A stretch of 64,000 nucleotides of DNA, from the NCBI RefSeq assembly GCF_016862635.1, contig NZ_BONI01000001.1, positions 186,001 through 250,000 on the forward strand, read 5' to 3'. This stretch comes from Catellatospora coxensis (lineage in GTDB: Bacteria > Actinomycetota > Actinomycetes > Mycobacteriales > Micromonosporaceae). Within the stretch, counting starts at the first letter, position 1. Each line of letters opens with the position of its first letter. Positions 35,264-47,758 of the stretch are shown piece after piece. Made by a program: the position numbers and the translations under genes. The notes under the pieces are model-generated. The model was not told where the DNA came from, made no database searches, and was given only the letters and a program-made list of their open reading frames with translations.

Positions 35264-36019
35264 GTGGAGCGAACTGTGGCGACAGCCCGCATTGCCGGAC
35301 CCCGTACCGCCGTGATCTGGTCGGTGCTGCGCGGTGAGCTGGCCGGACACGACGGCCGCCCGCTCAGCGTCGTCGACGTCGGCGGCGGCACGGGCGGGTT
35401 CGCCGTGCCGCTGGCCGAGGCCGGGCACACCGTGACCGTCGTCGACCCCAGCCCCGACGCGCTGGCCTCGCTGCTGCGCCGGGCCACCGACGCGGGCGTC
35501 GCCGACCGGGTGCGCGCGCTGCAGGGCGACGCCGACTCGCTCGGGGACCTCGTCCCGCCCGCCGGCGCCGACCTGGTGCTGTGCCACGCCGTGTTCGAGT
35601 ACGTCGACGACCCGGACGCGGTCGCGCGGGCGCTGCACGACGCGCTGCGGCCGGGCGGCGCGGCCAGCGTACTGGTCGCCAACCGGGCCGCCGCCGTGCT
35701 GTCCCGGGCGATCGCCGGGCAGTGGCAGGCCGCGACCGCGCTACTCGCGGACACGCAGGCGCGGGCCGCCGCGCGGGACACGGTGCGGCGGCGCTTCGAC
35801 CTGCTCGGCGCGGAGGCGCTGCTGGCCGAGGCGGGGCTGCACGTCGAGCAGGCGCACGGGGTACGCGTGGTCGCCGACCTGGTGCCCGGCGTCGTCGCCG
35901 ACGCCGACCCGGAGTCGCTGCTGGCCTTCGAGCTGGCCGCGTCCGCCGTGCCGCCGTACCGGGACGTGGCCACCCAGCTGCACCTGCTGGCCCGCCGCCG
36001 CGGCTCGTCCGACGACTGA
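35264..36019 (+). CDS. Class I SAM-dependent methyltransferase
   Basis: A 251-residue Rossmann-fold methyltransferase. Motif I is VVDVGGGTGGFAVPLAE (about residues 38-54), the acidic loop VTVVDPSPDAL follows, and motif IV is ADLVLCHAVFEYVDDP (about 102-117). This arrangement resembles small-molecule or tRNA wobble (CmoA/SmtA-like) methyltransferases. The substrate is not evident. GTG 35264 was chosen for its TAGGCT box. It is followed closely by a phosphodiesterase gene (16-base gap), probably one operon. Confidence 0.85.
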   Translation: MERTVATARIAGPRTAVIWSVLRGELAGHDGRPLSVVDVGGGTGGFAVPLAEAGHTVTVVDPSPDALASLLRRATDAGVADRVRALQGDADSLGDLVPPAGADLVLCHAVFEYVDDPDAVARALHDALRPGGAASVLVANRAAAVLSRAIAGQWQAATALLADTQARAAARDTVRRRFDLLGAEALLAEAGLHVEQAHGVRVVADLVPGVVADADPESLLAFELAASAVPPYRDVATQLHLLARRRGSSDD

Positions 36020-36035
36020 CCCGCCGGGAGGACTC

Positions 36036-37181
36036 GTGTTCGTCGCGCCGAGATACGACGAGGGCACGCTCGCCGACGTGCTGCCCGGTGCGCTGGCCGC
36101 GCTGGGCGTGCCCGGCATCGCCGACCGGCTGGGCCTGGCCGCCCGGCTCGACGGCGTACGCCGCGTCGCGGTGCTGCTCGTCGACGGCATGGGCTGGCAC
36201 CAGCTGCCCGCGATGGCCCCCGTCGCCCCGGTCGTCGCGGCGACCCTGCGCGGCGAGCTCGGCTCGGCGCTGTCGACCACCTGCGGCTTCCCGTCGACGA
36301 CCCCGACCAGCCTGGTCGGCCTCGCCACCGGGGCGCTGCCCGGCACGCACGGCGTGCTGGCGTTCAACACCATCGTGCCGGGCACCGACCGGGTGCTCAA
36401 CCACACCGTCTGGGCCGACGATCCGCCGCCGCGGCAGTGGGTCCCCGTCCCGCCGCTGTACGCGGCCGCGGCCGCCGCCGGGATCAGCACCACGGTGGTC
36501 AACCGCCCGGAGTACGCCGGCAGCGGCCTGACCACGGCCACCAGCGCCGGCGCGCGCTACCTGCCCGCGGTCGACACCGACGAACTCGCCACCGGCATGC
36601 TCACGGCGCTCAAGGAGGCCCCGGCGCGCGCCCTGGTGTACGGGTACCACCCCCGCCTGGACAAGGCGGGCCACCAGCACGGACTCACCTCGGCCGAGTG
36701 GGCCGCGGCCGCCGCCGAGGTGGACGCCCTGCTGGCCCGGCTCGTCGCCGGACTGCCCGAAGACGCCGCGCTGCTGGTCACCGCCGACCACGGCCAGCTC
36801 GACGTGCCCGCGGACCGCCGCGTCGACGTGCACGCCGATCCGGCGCTGTCGGCCGGGGTGCGGGTGGTGACCGGCGAGCCGCGCGTGCGCTACCTGCACA
36901 CCGCGCCCGGCGCGACCGCGGACGTGCTCGCCGCCTGGCGGGAGCGGGCCGGGCACGTCGCCTGGCTCGGCACCCGCGACGAGGCGATCGCCACCGGCTG
37001 GTACGGCCCGATGGGCGAGCGCCACGCGGCCCGGCTGGGCGACGTGGTCGCGGTCTGCCGCGACGACTGGGCGATCCTGGCCACCGCCACCGACCCGCCC
37101 TCGGTCGCCCGCCTGGTCGCCATGCACGGCTCCCTCACCGAACCCGAAATGCGCATCCCTCTCTTCACCTACCGCCCCTGA
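36036..37181 (+). CDS. Alkaline-phosphatase-superfamily phosphodiesterase
   Basis: A 381-residue nucleotide pyrophosphatase/phosphodiesterase-like enzyme. LLVDGMGWHQL (about residues 48-58) holds the first metal Asp. FPSTTPTSLVGLATGALPGTHG (about 87-108) contains the nucleophilic Thr/Ser. YHPRLDKAGHQHG (about 206-218) and TADHGQLDV (about 248-256) supply the remaining metal ligands. No signal peptide is seen, so it is cytoplasmic. GTG is the start, after GGGAGGACTC. It lies in an operon with the methyltransferase, upstream of dinB. Confidence 0.86.
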   Translation: MFVAPRYDEGTLADVLPGALAALGVPGIADRLGLAARLDGVRRVAVLLVDGMGWHQLPAMAPVAPVVAATLRGELGSALSTTCGFPSTTPTSLVGLATGALPGTHGVLAFNTIVPGTDRVLNHTVWADDPPPRQWVPVPPLYAAAAAAGISTTVVNRPEYAGSGLTTATSAGARYLPAVDTDELATGMLTALKEAPARALVYGYHPRLDKAGHQHGLTSAEWAAAAAEVDALLARLVAGLPEDAALLVTADHGQLDVPADRRVDVHADPALSAGVRVVTGEPRVRYLHTAPGATADVLAAWRERAGHVAWLGTRDEAIATGWYGPMGERHAARLGDVVAVCRDDWAILATATDPPSVARLVAMHGSLTEPEMRIPLFTYRP

Positions 37182-37245
37182 CCCACCCCCGCCTCGCCCG
37201 CGGCCCACGCGGGGCGGGAGGCGGGGTGGTGTCTTACCCGGGCGG

Positions 37246-37251
37246 TAGCGT
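37246..37251 (+). promoter_or_regulatory. -10 box of dinB (leaderless)
   Basis: TAGCGT (TANNNT) lies 8 bases before the GTG start. No LexA box is seen here. Confidence 0.35.
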
Positions 37252-37259
37252 GATGGGTT

Positions 37260-38567
37260 GTGGGACGTGCTTCCGGGGGAGGGGCGCCGAAGGGGTTCGG
37301 GCCCGACGGTGATGATTCGGGCTGCCCGTTCCTGCATATAGACATGGACGCGTTCTTCGCGGCCGTGGAGGTGCGCCGCCGTCCCGAGCTGCGCGGGCTG
37401 CCGGTGGTGGTCGGCGGCACCGGCGGGCGCGGGGTGGTCTCCTCGGCCAGCTACGAGGCACGGGCCTATGGCGTACGCAGCGCGATGCCCACCGCGATGG
37501 CCCGCAGCCGCTGCCCGCAGGCGATCTTCCTCCCGCCCGACATGACCGCCTACGCCGAGGCCTCGCGGGCGGTGATGGCGCTGTTCCGCGACATCACGCC
37601 GCTGGTCGAGCAGCTGTCGGTGGACGAGGCGTTCCTCGACGTGTCCGGCAGCCGCCGCCTGTTCGGCCCGCCCGCCGAGATCGCCCGGCTGATCCGCCGC
37701 CGGGTCGCCGAGGAGCAGCAGCTCACCTGCTCGATCGGGGTCGCCCCGAACAAGTTCCTCGCCAAGCTCGGCTCCACCCGGGCCAAGCCGGACGGGATGC
37801 TGGTGATCCCCGCCGACAAGACGCTGAAGTTCCTGCGCCCGCTGCCGGTGTCGGTGCTGTGGGGCGTCGGCGAGCGCACCGAGGAAGCGCTGCACCGGCT
37901 GGGCCTGCGCACCGTCGCCGATGTCGCGGACGCCACGCCGAGCCTGCTGCGGGCCGCGGTCGGGCAGTCGCTGGCGGCGCACCTGCACGAGCTGGCCTGG
38001 GGCCGGGACCCGCGCCAGGTGAACACCGAGCACCAGGAGAAGTCGATCGGCGCCGAGGTGACCTTCGACACCGACCTGGGCGAGCCGGAGGCGCTGCGCA
38101 AGGCGCTGCTGGCGCTGGCGCAGAAGGTGGCCGGCCGGGCCCGTGCCGCCGGGCAGGCCGGGCGCACCGTGTCGATCAAGGTGCGGTTCGCCGACTTCCG
38201 GACCATCTCCCGGTCCCGCACGCTGCCCGGCCCGACCGACGTGGCGCACGACATCCTCGCCACCGCGTGGGAGCTGTTCGAGGCGGTGCGGGCCCAGCAG
38301 CGCATCCGGCTGGTGGGGGTGCGGCTGGAAGGGCTGCTGGCGGCCGAGGGGGCGGTGCGGCAACTGGCGCTCGGCGAGGAGGAGGACGGCTGGCGGGAGG
38401 CCGAGGTGGCCAGCGATGCCGTCATCGCCCGGTTCGGTCGCGGGGCCGTCCGTCCGGCCAGTCTTCTCGGTACGACCCGGCGTTCTGCGGGTGCGACGGC
38501 CTCGCGGCCGCAAAATCCCGCTCCGGGCATGGTCGTCCCGCTTTCCGACCCGCCACCGCCCTCGTAG
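37260..38567 (+). CDS. dinB: DNA polymerase IV
   Basis: A 435-residue Y-family translesion polymerase. Catalytic acids are present: HIDMDAFFA (about residues 27-35) and LSVDEAFLDVSG (about 119-130), unlike the nearby ImuB. The little-finger domain is followed by QLALGEEE (about 365-372), a likely beta-clamp motif. The C-terminal ~50 residues are disordered. The GTG at 37260 gives the actinobacterial DinB N-terminal extension. No SOS operator is visible, so expression may be constitutive. Confidence 0.93.
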   Translation: MGRASGGGAPKGFGPDGDDSGCPFLHIDMDAFFAAVEVRRRPELRGLPVVVGGTGGRGVVSSASYEARAYGVRSAMPTAMARSRCPQAIFLPPDMTAYAEASRAVMALFRDITPLVEQLSVDEAFLDVSGSRRLFGPPAEIARLIRRRVAEEQQLTCSIGVAPNKFLAKLGSTRAKPDGMLVIPADKTLKFLRPLPVSVLWGVGERTEEALHRLGLRTVADVADATPSLLRAAVGQSLAAHLHELAWGRDPRQVNTEHQEKSIGAEVTFDTDLGEPEALRKALLALAQKVAGRARAAGQAGRTVSIKVRFADFRTISRSRTLPGPTDVAHDILATAWELFEAVRAQQRIRLVGVRLEGLLAAEGAVRQLALGEEEDGWREAEVASDAVIARFGRGAVRPASLLGTTRRSAGATASRPQNPAPGMVVPLSDPPPPS

Positions 38568-38693
38568 ACTGACGGGTAGCAGTCGTCCGGCTGCAACACG
38601 TATTCACGGTTTGGCGATCTTCACCTGGGGAATCGGCGCTCTGTCGCACCCTGGAGAGGGGAACGCCGACCTGGCGGACCGGGGAGGAGAGCC

Positions 38694-39092
38694 GTGCCGC
38701 TATCCGAGCACGAGCAGAGGCTGTTCGAGCAGATCGAACGGTCGCTGTCCGAAGACCCGAAGTTCGCTTCGGCCGTCCGCCACAGCGACCCCAAGTTCCA
38801 CGCCCGCCGGCGGATCATCATCTCCGCCGTGCTCATCCTCGCCGGACTGGGCCTGGTGGTCTACGGCGTCGCCGACAGCTCCAAGCTGTGGCTGGGCGTC
38901 GTCGGGTTCGTGCTGATGCTGGGCGCGGCGGCGTTCTGGATGCTGGCGCACAAGCGCAGCCAGACCGCTGAGCTGCGTTCCGTCGGGGGCACCGCGACCC
39001 GCCGCACCCGTGGCGGCGGCCGGGGCGGCCGCGGCGGCATCATCGACCGTCTCGAGAACCGCTGGCGCGAGCGCGGGGACTTCGACCGCTGA
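38694..39092 (+). CDS. DUF3040 membrane protein
   Basis: A 132-residue DUF3040 protein (Rv2169c-like). The N-terminal MPLSEHEQRLFEQIERSLSEDPKFA is the family signature. Two membrane spans follow (about residues 40-57 and 63-82), then a Gly/Arg-rich cytoplasmic tail (about 100-118). GGGGAGGAGA lies before the GTG start. The function is unknown. It is conserved near the dcw cluster in actinobacteria. Confidence 0.9.
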   Translation: MPLSEHEQRLFEQIERSLSEDPKFASAVRHSDPKFHARRRIIISAVLILAGLGLVVYGVADSSKLWLGVVGFVLMLGAAAFWMLAHKRSQTAELRSVGGTATRRTRGGGRGGRGGIIDRLENRWRERGDFDR

Positions 39093-39099
39093 CCCCTCC

Positions 39100-39165
39100 A
39101 CCGGCCTGGACAGGCCGGTGCCAAAACGACGACGAGCGCCGCCCCTGGACGGGGGCGGCGCTCGT
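39100..39165. terminator. Double hairpin terminator between convergent genes
   Basis: ACCGGCCTG/CAGGCCGGT (39100-39119) is followed by ACGAGCGCCGCCCC/GGGGCGGCGCTCGT (39132-39165, 14 bp). They serve DUF3040 (plus) and the transglutaminase operon (minus). Confidence 0.8.
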
Positions 39166-39179
39166 CACCTCGGCACGCG

Positions 39180-41639
39180 CTAGCGCAGGAGCCGCCGGGG
39201 CCGCAGGGGCCGCAGCACGCGCATCACGACCTCGCTCAGCCGGGCCGTCCGCGCCGACAGCGCGGTGAGCCCGGCGTACGCCCCGTTGCGCCAGCGCAGC
39301 AGCACCGACGGCGGCATCAGCAGCGCCGTCAGGCGCACACCACGGTCGGCCTCGTCGGCGATGGCCCGGCGCACCTCGCGGACGGCCGGGGCCAGGCGCT
39401 CGGCCGACAGCGGCACCGGGGCGTACCGGGCCCGCTCCTCGGCCAGCCCGAGCAGGCGGGCCTGCTCCACCGCCGCCGACGCGGGCAGCGCGGTGCTGAT
39501 CAGCCGTTCGACCGTGGCCCGCGGGGTCTCCGCCGGGTCGACCACCAGCCGGTGGTCGACCATCGTGTCGATGAGCTCGTCCCAGGCCGCATGCGCCTGC
39601 CGCCGGGCCGCGTCGGTGTCCCCGACCACGGTCATGGTCAGCTCCGCCGGGGCGGCGCCGACCGTGGCGAACCCGTCGCCGGCGGACGCCACCGCGGCCC
39701 GCACGCTGCGCCGCCGCCGCAGCGTCAGCCGCCGCAGCGCCGGGGTGACCAGCAGCACCAGCAGCACGAGGACGCCAGCGCTCGCCACCCATACCCAGGT
39801 GGGCAACTCGGTCTCGATGTTGATCGGCCCGGCCACCCCGCCGTCGGGGTCGATCGGGTCACGGGTCGGCCCACCCGGGCCCGCCGAGCCGTCGGTCGCG
39901 CCGGGGCTCAGCGAGGGCCGGGGCGCGCCCGGCACCTCCTCGGGCGCGTCCACGTCCGGGGCCCACGCCGTGGGGGCCGAGCCCACCACGTACGTCGACG
40001 GGGTCGCGTCGAACGGCACCCAGCCGAAGCCGGAGAAGTACACCTCGGTCCAGGCGTGCAGGTTGCGGTTGGTGAGCGTACGCACCCCGTTGTCGGCCGA
40101 GCCGCCCAGCGTGAAGCCGAACGCCACCCGGGCCGGGATGTCCGCGGTGCGCACCATCCAGGCCAGCGCCGCGGCGTACTGCTCGCAGAAGCCGCGCTTG
40201 TTGTTGAGGAAGTCGACGATGGCAGCGCCGGAGGTGCCCGCCGGGGCCGCCACGTCGTACTTGAAGTCGTTCTTGGCGGAGAAGTAGTCGTAGAGCGCCC
40301 GGACCCGGTCGTAGTTGTTCGTCTTGCCCTCGACCAGCTTGTTCACCAGGGTGCGGACCTCGGGCACCTCCGGCACCCGGCTGTAGTCGCGCTGGTTGGC
40401 GTCGGACGCGGCCATCGTCGGCGCGGTGCGCAGCTGGTCGGGCGTGAACTCGGCCCGCACGTAGTCGAACTCGTACGACAGCTCGGCCGAGTTCGACCGC
40501 TGCGAGTAGACGATCTGCAGCGACGGGTCGTACGACCACGCGGCGTCGAGCCCGCGGACCGACGTCGGCGCCGAGTAGACCGGCAGCAGCGGCATGGCGA
40601 AGTTCTCGGTGATCTCGACGCGGGCCGTCGCGGCCTGCGTGCGCACCGCGCTGAGGTCGAGTCCGGCCGGGTCGGGCAGGTTGTCGCTGACCGGCTGGCC
40701 GGCGGGCTGGTGGCTGGCGAAACCGCCGCCGCTGATCTGGTCGGCGACGCCGAAGCGCATGTAGAACGGGTCCGGGTCGTTGGTGGTGACCTTGACCATG
40801 TCCTGCACACCGGCCTGCTTGAGCCGCCCGCTCAGCTCGGCGAACAGGTCCACCCGGCCGCTGCCGCGCGGGCCCTTGCCGGCCTGGCCGAGGCCGTCGC
40901 CGCTGCCGAACTCGCCGAGGAAGCCGGCGCTCATCGCGGGCACGGCCAGCGGCAGGGCGACCGCCACCAGCACGCCGACCACGGCCAGCCGCCGCCCGGC
41001 CGAGGCCAGCGGGGACGGCTCCCAGACGTCGACGCCGCGGCCCTCGCCGGTGAACCGGCGGCCGAACCGGCGTACCCGGTCGACGTTGTCGCTGACCAGC
41101 AGCCACAGGAAGCCGATCGCGGCGACGACGAACGGGATCGGCGACACCGAGTCGATGTACACCGCGACCGGCACCGAGTAGACGGCCAGCATCGGCAGGC
41201 CGGCCAGCGCCGGGCGGCGCAGGCCCACCGCGCACACGTCGACGATGATCGCCACCGCGCCCATGCCCAGCGCGCTGACGAACAGCAGGCCCTCCAGGTC
41301 GGGCACCGGCACGTAGCTCTTCTGGACCTCCTCGCCGGCCAGCGCGAACAGCGAGCCGAACTGCGCGAACGTGTCCGGCGTCGGGATCAGCCCGAGCAGG
41401 GCGGTGTCCCCGCCGAACAGCCAGGTCAGGCCGATCAGCAGGGCGGCCAGCATGGCCAGCAGCTGGGCCCAGAGCCGCCCGCGCAGCGAGCGCGCGCCCA
41501 GCGCGGCCCCGGTCACCATCGCGACCATGAGCCCGCCCTCGAACAGCCAGCTCCAGCCCGCGAAGATCTGCGAGATCGGGGCCGAGGCGAGGATCGTGGC
41601 CCCGCCCGCGACCATGCCCAGATGACGTCGTGAGTTCAT
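39180..41639 (-). CDS. Transglutaminase-like membrane protein
   Basis: An 819-residue protein of the TgpA type. Several membrane spans fill residues 1-240. An extracytoplasmic DUF3488-like region follows, then a transglutaminase-core domain with Cys in RGFCEQYAAALAWMVR, His in NLHAWTEVYF and Asp in WVPFDATP. A Pro/Gly-rich linker, another membrane span (about 620-640) and a cytoplasmic DUF4129-like tail complete it. ATG 41639 overlaps the DUF58 stop, so the two are coupled. The MoxR-DUF58-transglutaminase set recurs widely. The substrate is unknown. Confidence 0.9.
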   Translation of the reverse strand: MNSRRHLGMVAGGATILASAPISQIFAGWSWLFEGGLMVAMVTGAALGARSLRGRLWAQLLAMLAALLIGLTWLFGGDTALLGLIPTPDTFAQFGSLFALAGEEVQKSYVPVPDLEGLLFVSALGMGAVAIIVDVCAVGLRRPALAGLPMLAVYSVPVAVYIDSVSPIPFVVAAIGFLWLLVSDNVDRVRRFGRRFTGEGRGVDVWEPSPLASAGRRLAVVGVLVAVALPLAVPAMSAGFLGEFGSGDGLGQAGKGPRGSGRVDLFAELSGRLKQAGVQDMVKVTTNDPDPFYMRFGVADQISGGGFASHQPAGQPVSDNLPDPAGLDLSAVRTQAATARVEITENFAMPLLPVYSAPTSVRGLDAAWSYDPSLQIVYSQRSNSAELSYEFDYVRAEFTPDQLRTAPTMAASDANQRDYSRVPEVPEVRTLVNKLVEGKTNNYDRVRALYDYFSAKNDFKYDVAAPAGTSGAAIVDFLNNKRGFCEQYAAALAWMVRTADIPARVAFGFTLGGSADNGVRTLTNRNLHAWTEVYFSGFGWVPFDATPSTYVVGSAPTAWAPDVDAPEEVPGAPRPSLSPGATDGSAGPGGPTRDPIDPDGGVAGPINIETELPTWVWVASAGVLVLLVLLVTPALRRLTLRRRRSVRAAVASAGDGFATVGAAPAELTMTVVGDTDAARRQAHAAWDELIDTMVDHRLVVDPAETPRATVERLISTALPASAAVEQARLLGLAEERARYAPVPLSAERLAPAVREVRRAIADEADRGVRLTALLMPPSVLLRWRNGAYAGLTALSARTARLSEVVMRVLRPLRPRRLLR

Positions 41640-42937
41640 CGGCCGCCTCCCATGGTGACCGTCTCGGCCATCGCCGCGCGCACCGCGAAGCCCTGCTGGC
41701 CCCGGGCGGCCTGCGGCCACAGCGTGGGCAGCTGGTCGCCGTGCTTGACCCGGACGACCCGCCAGCCGCTCTGCATCAGCGACAGCGCCGCCGACGCGTG
41801 CTCGTGCTCGGCGGCCTCGCGGGCCTGGACGGGCAGGTTGAGCCAGGTGCTGGCGTCCAGGAAGAACGCCACGCAGGTGGTGCCGCTGCTGCGCAGCGCC
41901 GACAGCAGGCGCGCCTCCTCGGCGCTGAGCAGGCCCAGCACCGCGATGATCAGGCCGCCGTCGGCGCGCCGCCGGGTGTGCTCGACCAGGCTGGTGACGT
42001 CGCCGCGCGGCGTGGCCTTCACCTCGGCCAGGTGGTCGAGCAGCATGCCGTCGCCGACCCCCTCGGTGGCGTCGATGTCGGCGCCGGTGTCGGTGACCAG
42101 GCGCAGCCGGTACCCGGCCTGGCGCAGGTGCACCGCGATGCTGGCCGAGGCCGACACCGCCCACTCGAAGCTGGCCGTGGGGCCCTCGCCCCGGTGCGCG
42201 CCCAGCCGCGTGTCGAGCAGGACGGTCGCCCGGCTCTCCCACGGCTGCTCCTCGCGGCGCACCATCAGCTCGCCGACCCGGGCCGTCGAGCGCCAGTGCA
42301 CCCGGCGCAGGTCGTCGCCGCGGCGGTACTCGCGCGTCGCGGCGTCGTCCTCGCCGTGCACCGCGACCGAGCGGGCCCGGCTGTCGCCGGTGCCGGAGTA
42401 CTCCCCGGCCAGGCGTACCAGCTGCAGCGGTGACACGTTCGGGATGACGGTGAGCTTGTCGGCGCTGGGGAACGAGCGGGTCAGCTCGCACAGCCCGAAC
42501 GGGTCCGTCATGCGCAGGGTCAGCGGGCCGACCTCGTAGCGGCCGCGCAGCTCGGCGCGCACCGTGTACGCCACCGAGCTGGCCTGCTGCGCGCCGAGGC
42601 GCTCCAGCACCAGCCGGGGCCGGCTGCCCAGGGCGTACGGCAGCCGGTCCTCCAGCAGCAGCGTGCCGGTGGGCAGCCGGGACATGTTCTGCAGCCGCAG
42701 CAGCACCCGCGCGCTGCCGCCGGCCTGCACCCGGTACGGGTCGAGGCTGCGCGTGCAGGCGAGCTTGTAGCGCGCCCGGCCGACGTACATCGCCGCCATC
42801 AGCGGCAGCGCCACGAGCAGCACCGCCACCCGCATCAGGTCCTTCTCGCCGAGGGCGAGCGCGCACAGCAGCGCGGCCGCCCCCGCGGCGAGGAACGAGC
42901 GTCCGCGGGTGGTGAGCCCGCGCAGCGCCTCACGCAT
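41636..42937 (-). CDS. DUF58 / vWA-like protein
   Basis: A 433-residue DUF58 protein. Two N-terminal membrane spans (about residues 14-52) are followed by a beta-rich region. The family signature EYRRGDDLRRVHWRSTAR (about 205-222) precedes a vWA-like fold (ATVLLDTRLG). It presumably works with the adjacent MoxR ATPase as a chaperone or assembly factor for envelope proteins. It starts 3 bases after the MoxR stop and overlaps the next gene. Confidence 0.9.
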   Translation of the reverse strand: MREALRGLTTRGRSFLAAGAAALLCALALGEKDLMRVAVLLVALPLMAAMYVGRARYKLACTRSLDPYRVQAGGSARVLLRLQNMSRLPTGTLLLEDRLPYALGSRPRLVLERLGAQQASSVAYTVRAELRGRYEVGPLTLRMTDPFGLCELTRSFPSADKLTVIPNVSPLQLVRLAGEYSGTGDSRARSVAVHGEDDAATREYRRGDDLRRVHWRSTARVGELMVRREEQPWESRATVLLDTRLGAHRGEGPTASFEWAVSASASIAVHLRQAGYRLRLVTDTGADIDATEGVGDGMLLDHLAEVKATPRGDVTSLVEHTRRRADGGLIIAVLGLLSAEEARLLSALRSSGTTCVAFFLDASTWLNLPVQAREAAEHEHASAALSLMQSGWRVVRVKHGDQLPTLWPQAARGQQGFAVRAAMAETVTMGGGR

Positions 42938-42940
42938 GGG

Positions 42941-43990
<1,050 letters not shown>

Positions 43991-44330
43991 ATGTCCTCCT
44001 GTAGTTCGCAACTGCGGGGCACGGCCCCCGTGGGACGGGCGCTTCCTGCGCTCACCCCGGCCTCCCACCATTCTGATCACCTGCGCCCCGACAGGACGCC
44101 GACCTCCGTCGGGGAGGTTGCTTCGCTGTGCAAGTACCGGCGGGGCGCCGGGCCGGACGGCCGCCCCGAGCGCCAGGCTCGTTCGGGAGTGAGAGCCTTG
44201 TCCGCAGTGTTCCGTAGGTGCGGCGCTTGCGGCAATGGCGGGCAGCGATACGGGATCTGGTCGCGGTGCGACGCGCCGGGATCAGCCGGTGTGCGCGGCA
44301 TGCGAGATGCAGCGATTACACGCTCAGGGG

Positions 44331-44336
44331 TATCAT
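44331..44336 (+). promoter_or_regulatory. -10 box of leuS leader (leaderless)
   Basis: TATCAT lies 6 bases before the ATG of the leader peptide at 44343. The mRNA would therefore begin with that AUG. Between this point and the MoxR start (43991-44330) I see no gene, only GC-rich dyads. Confidence 0.55.
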
Positions 44337-44342
44337 GCGGGC

Positions 44343-44381
44343 ATGGCTTGGGCCCTGGCGCTCCTTAGAGAGCCGTGCTGA
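44343..44381 (+). CDS. leuS leader peptide (attenuation)
   Basis: A 12-residue open frame, MAWALALLREPC, then TGA. It has three Leu codons (CTG, CTC, CTT) at positions 5, 7 and 8, followed at once by two RNA hairpins and a U-tract. A short peptide rich in the cognate amino acid upstream of a terminator is the classical layout of ribosome-mediated attenuation. A leucine shortage would stall the ribosome near 44355-44366 and expose the right arm of the first hairpin. The peptide needs no ribosome site if the mRNA is leaderless. An overlapping frame from ATG 44335 has fewer Leu codons. Confidence 0.65.
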   Translation: MAWALALLREPC

Positions 44382-44434
44382 CGCGACAGAGCGCGCGTGA
44401 GCACGGCGACCCCTCCTGCGTGAGGGGCTTTTTT
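44372..44434 (+). promoter_or_regulatory. leuS transcription attenuator
   Basis: Hairpin 1: GCCGTGCT (44372-44379) pairs with AGCACGGC (44400-44407). Terminator: CCCCTC (44410-44415) pairs with GAGGGG (44422-44427), followed by CTTTTTT. A competing antiterminator pairing CGC..GAG (44394-44401) with CTC..GCG (44412-44419) is possible. This is one of the few true intrinsic terminators with a U-tract in the window. Confidence 0.7.
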
Positions 44435-44534
44435 ATGCCCGATGACGGGCACGGAGCCGCACTCCGCGACGCGCTGACGCGTTCGCGTACCGCCCGATGA
44501 CTTTGATCTTGATCTGACTCGTGAGGACCTGGAC

Positions 44535-47348
<2,814 letters not shown>

Positions 47349-47351
47349 CTT

Positions 47352-47405
47352 CAAAGGAAGGGCACCTTCTTAACGCTCCGCGTTATAGAAGGTGCCCTTC
47401 TTAAC
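47352..47405. repeat. Palindromic element, family 3, after leuS
   Basis: GAAGGGCACCTTCTTAACGC (47357-47376) and its near-complement at 47380-47400 form a ~20-bp stem with a 3-base loop, 9 bases past the leuS stop. Each arm is itself a small palindrome. It probably also ends leuS transcription. Confidence 0.75.
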
Positions 47406-47695
47406 ATGGCGGCCGTTGTGAGCTGCGGTTTGGCATGGGACGGCCGCGGCTCAACGCTCGTAGGCAGCCTGCGGCCGGCCCACGGTCGGCCTGTGGCAGG
47501 CCCACCGACCGGTGCTGGGCCAGCCCGCGGCCAGCCGCGGTCATCCTGCGGTCGGCCCGTGGGCGGTCTTCGGGTCGCCTGCCGGGGGCCTGCTGCGGTG
47601 GCGCGGCGGCGGGACTGGGTCGGCCTCGTCGTTTCGGCTCAGCGCCTGGTCGATATGCGCGTTACGCGCCATCTGCAGGCCGCCTCAGGACGCAA
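47406..47695. other. Non-coding stretch with imperfect GC repeats
   Basis: No convincing gene is seen here. The stretch repeats variants of CTGCGGYCGGCCCRYGG at 47467, 47526 and 47547, separated by 20-60 bases. It could be decayed sequence between two palindromic elements. Confidence 0.4.
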
Positions 47696-47757
47696 GATCT
47701 GTTTTTGTGGACGCTGGACGTTGCTATAACGACGTCCAGCGTCCACAAAAACGGATC
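47696..47757. repeat. Palindromic element, family 4
   Basis: Arms 47696-47721 and 47732-47757 (26 bases each) match except for one position. They contain GTTTTTGTGGACGCTGGACG and its complement, and GATC is at both outer ends. It lies 1 base past the stop of the minus-strand DUF559-like gene, so it may act as terminator or be a miniature inverted-repeat element. Confidence 0.8.
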
Positions 47758-47758
47758 A

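Noticed and set aside
43991-44330. T-box riboswitch or small gene upstream of leuS
   Set aside because: No T-box consensus or specifier structure was seen, and short frames there show no convincing composition. The leader-peptide model fits better.
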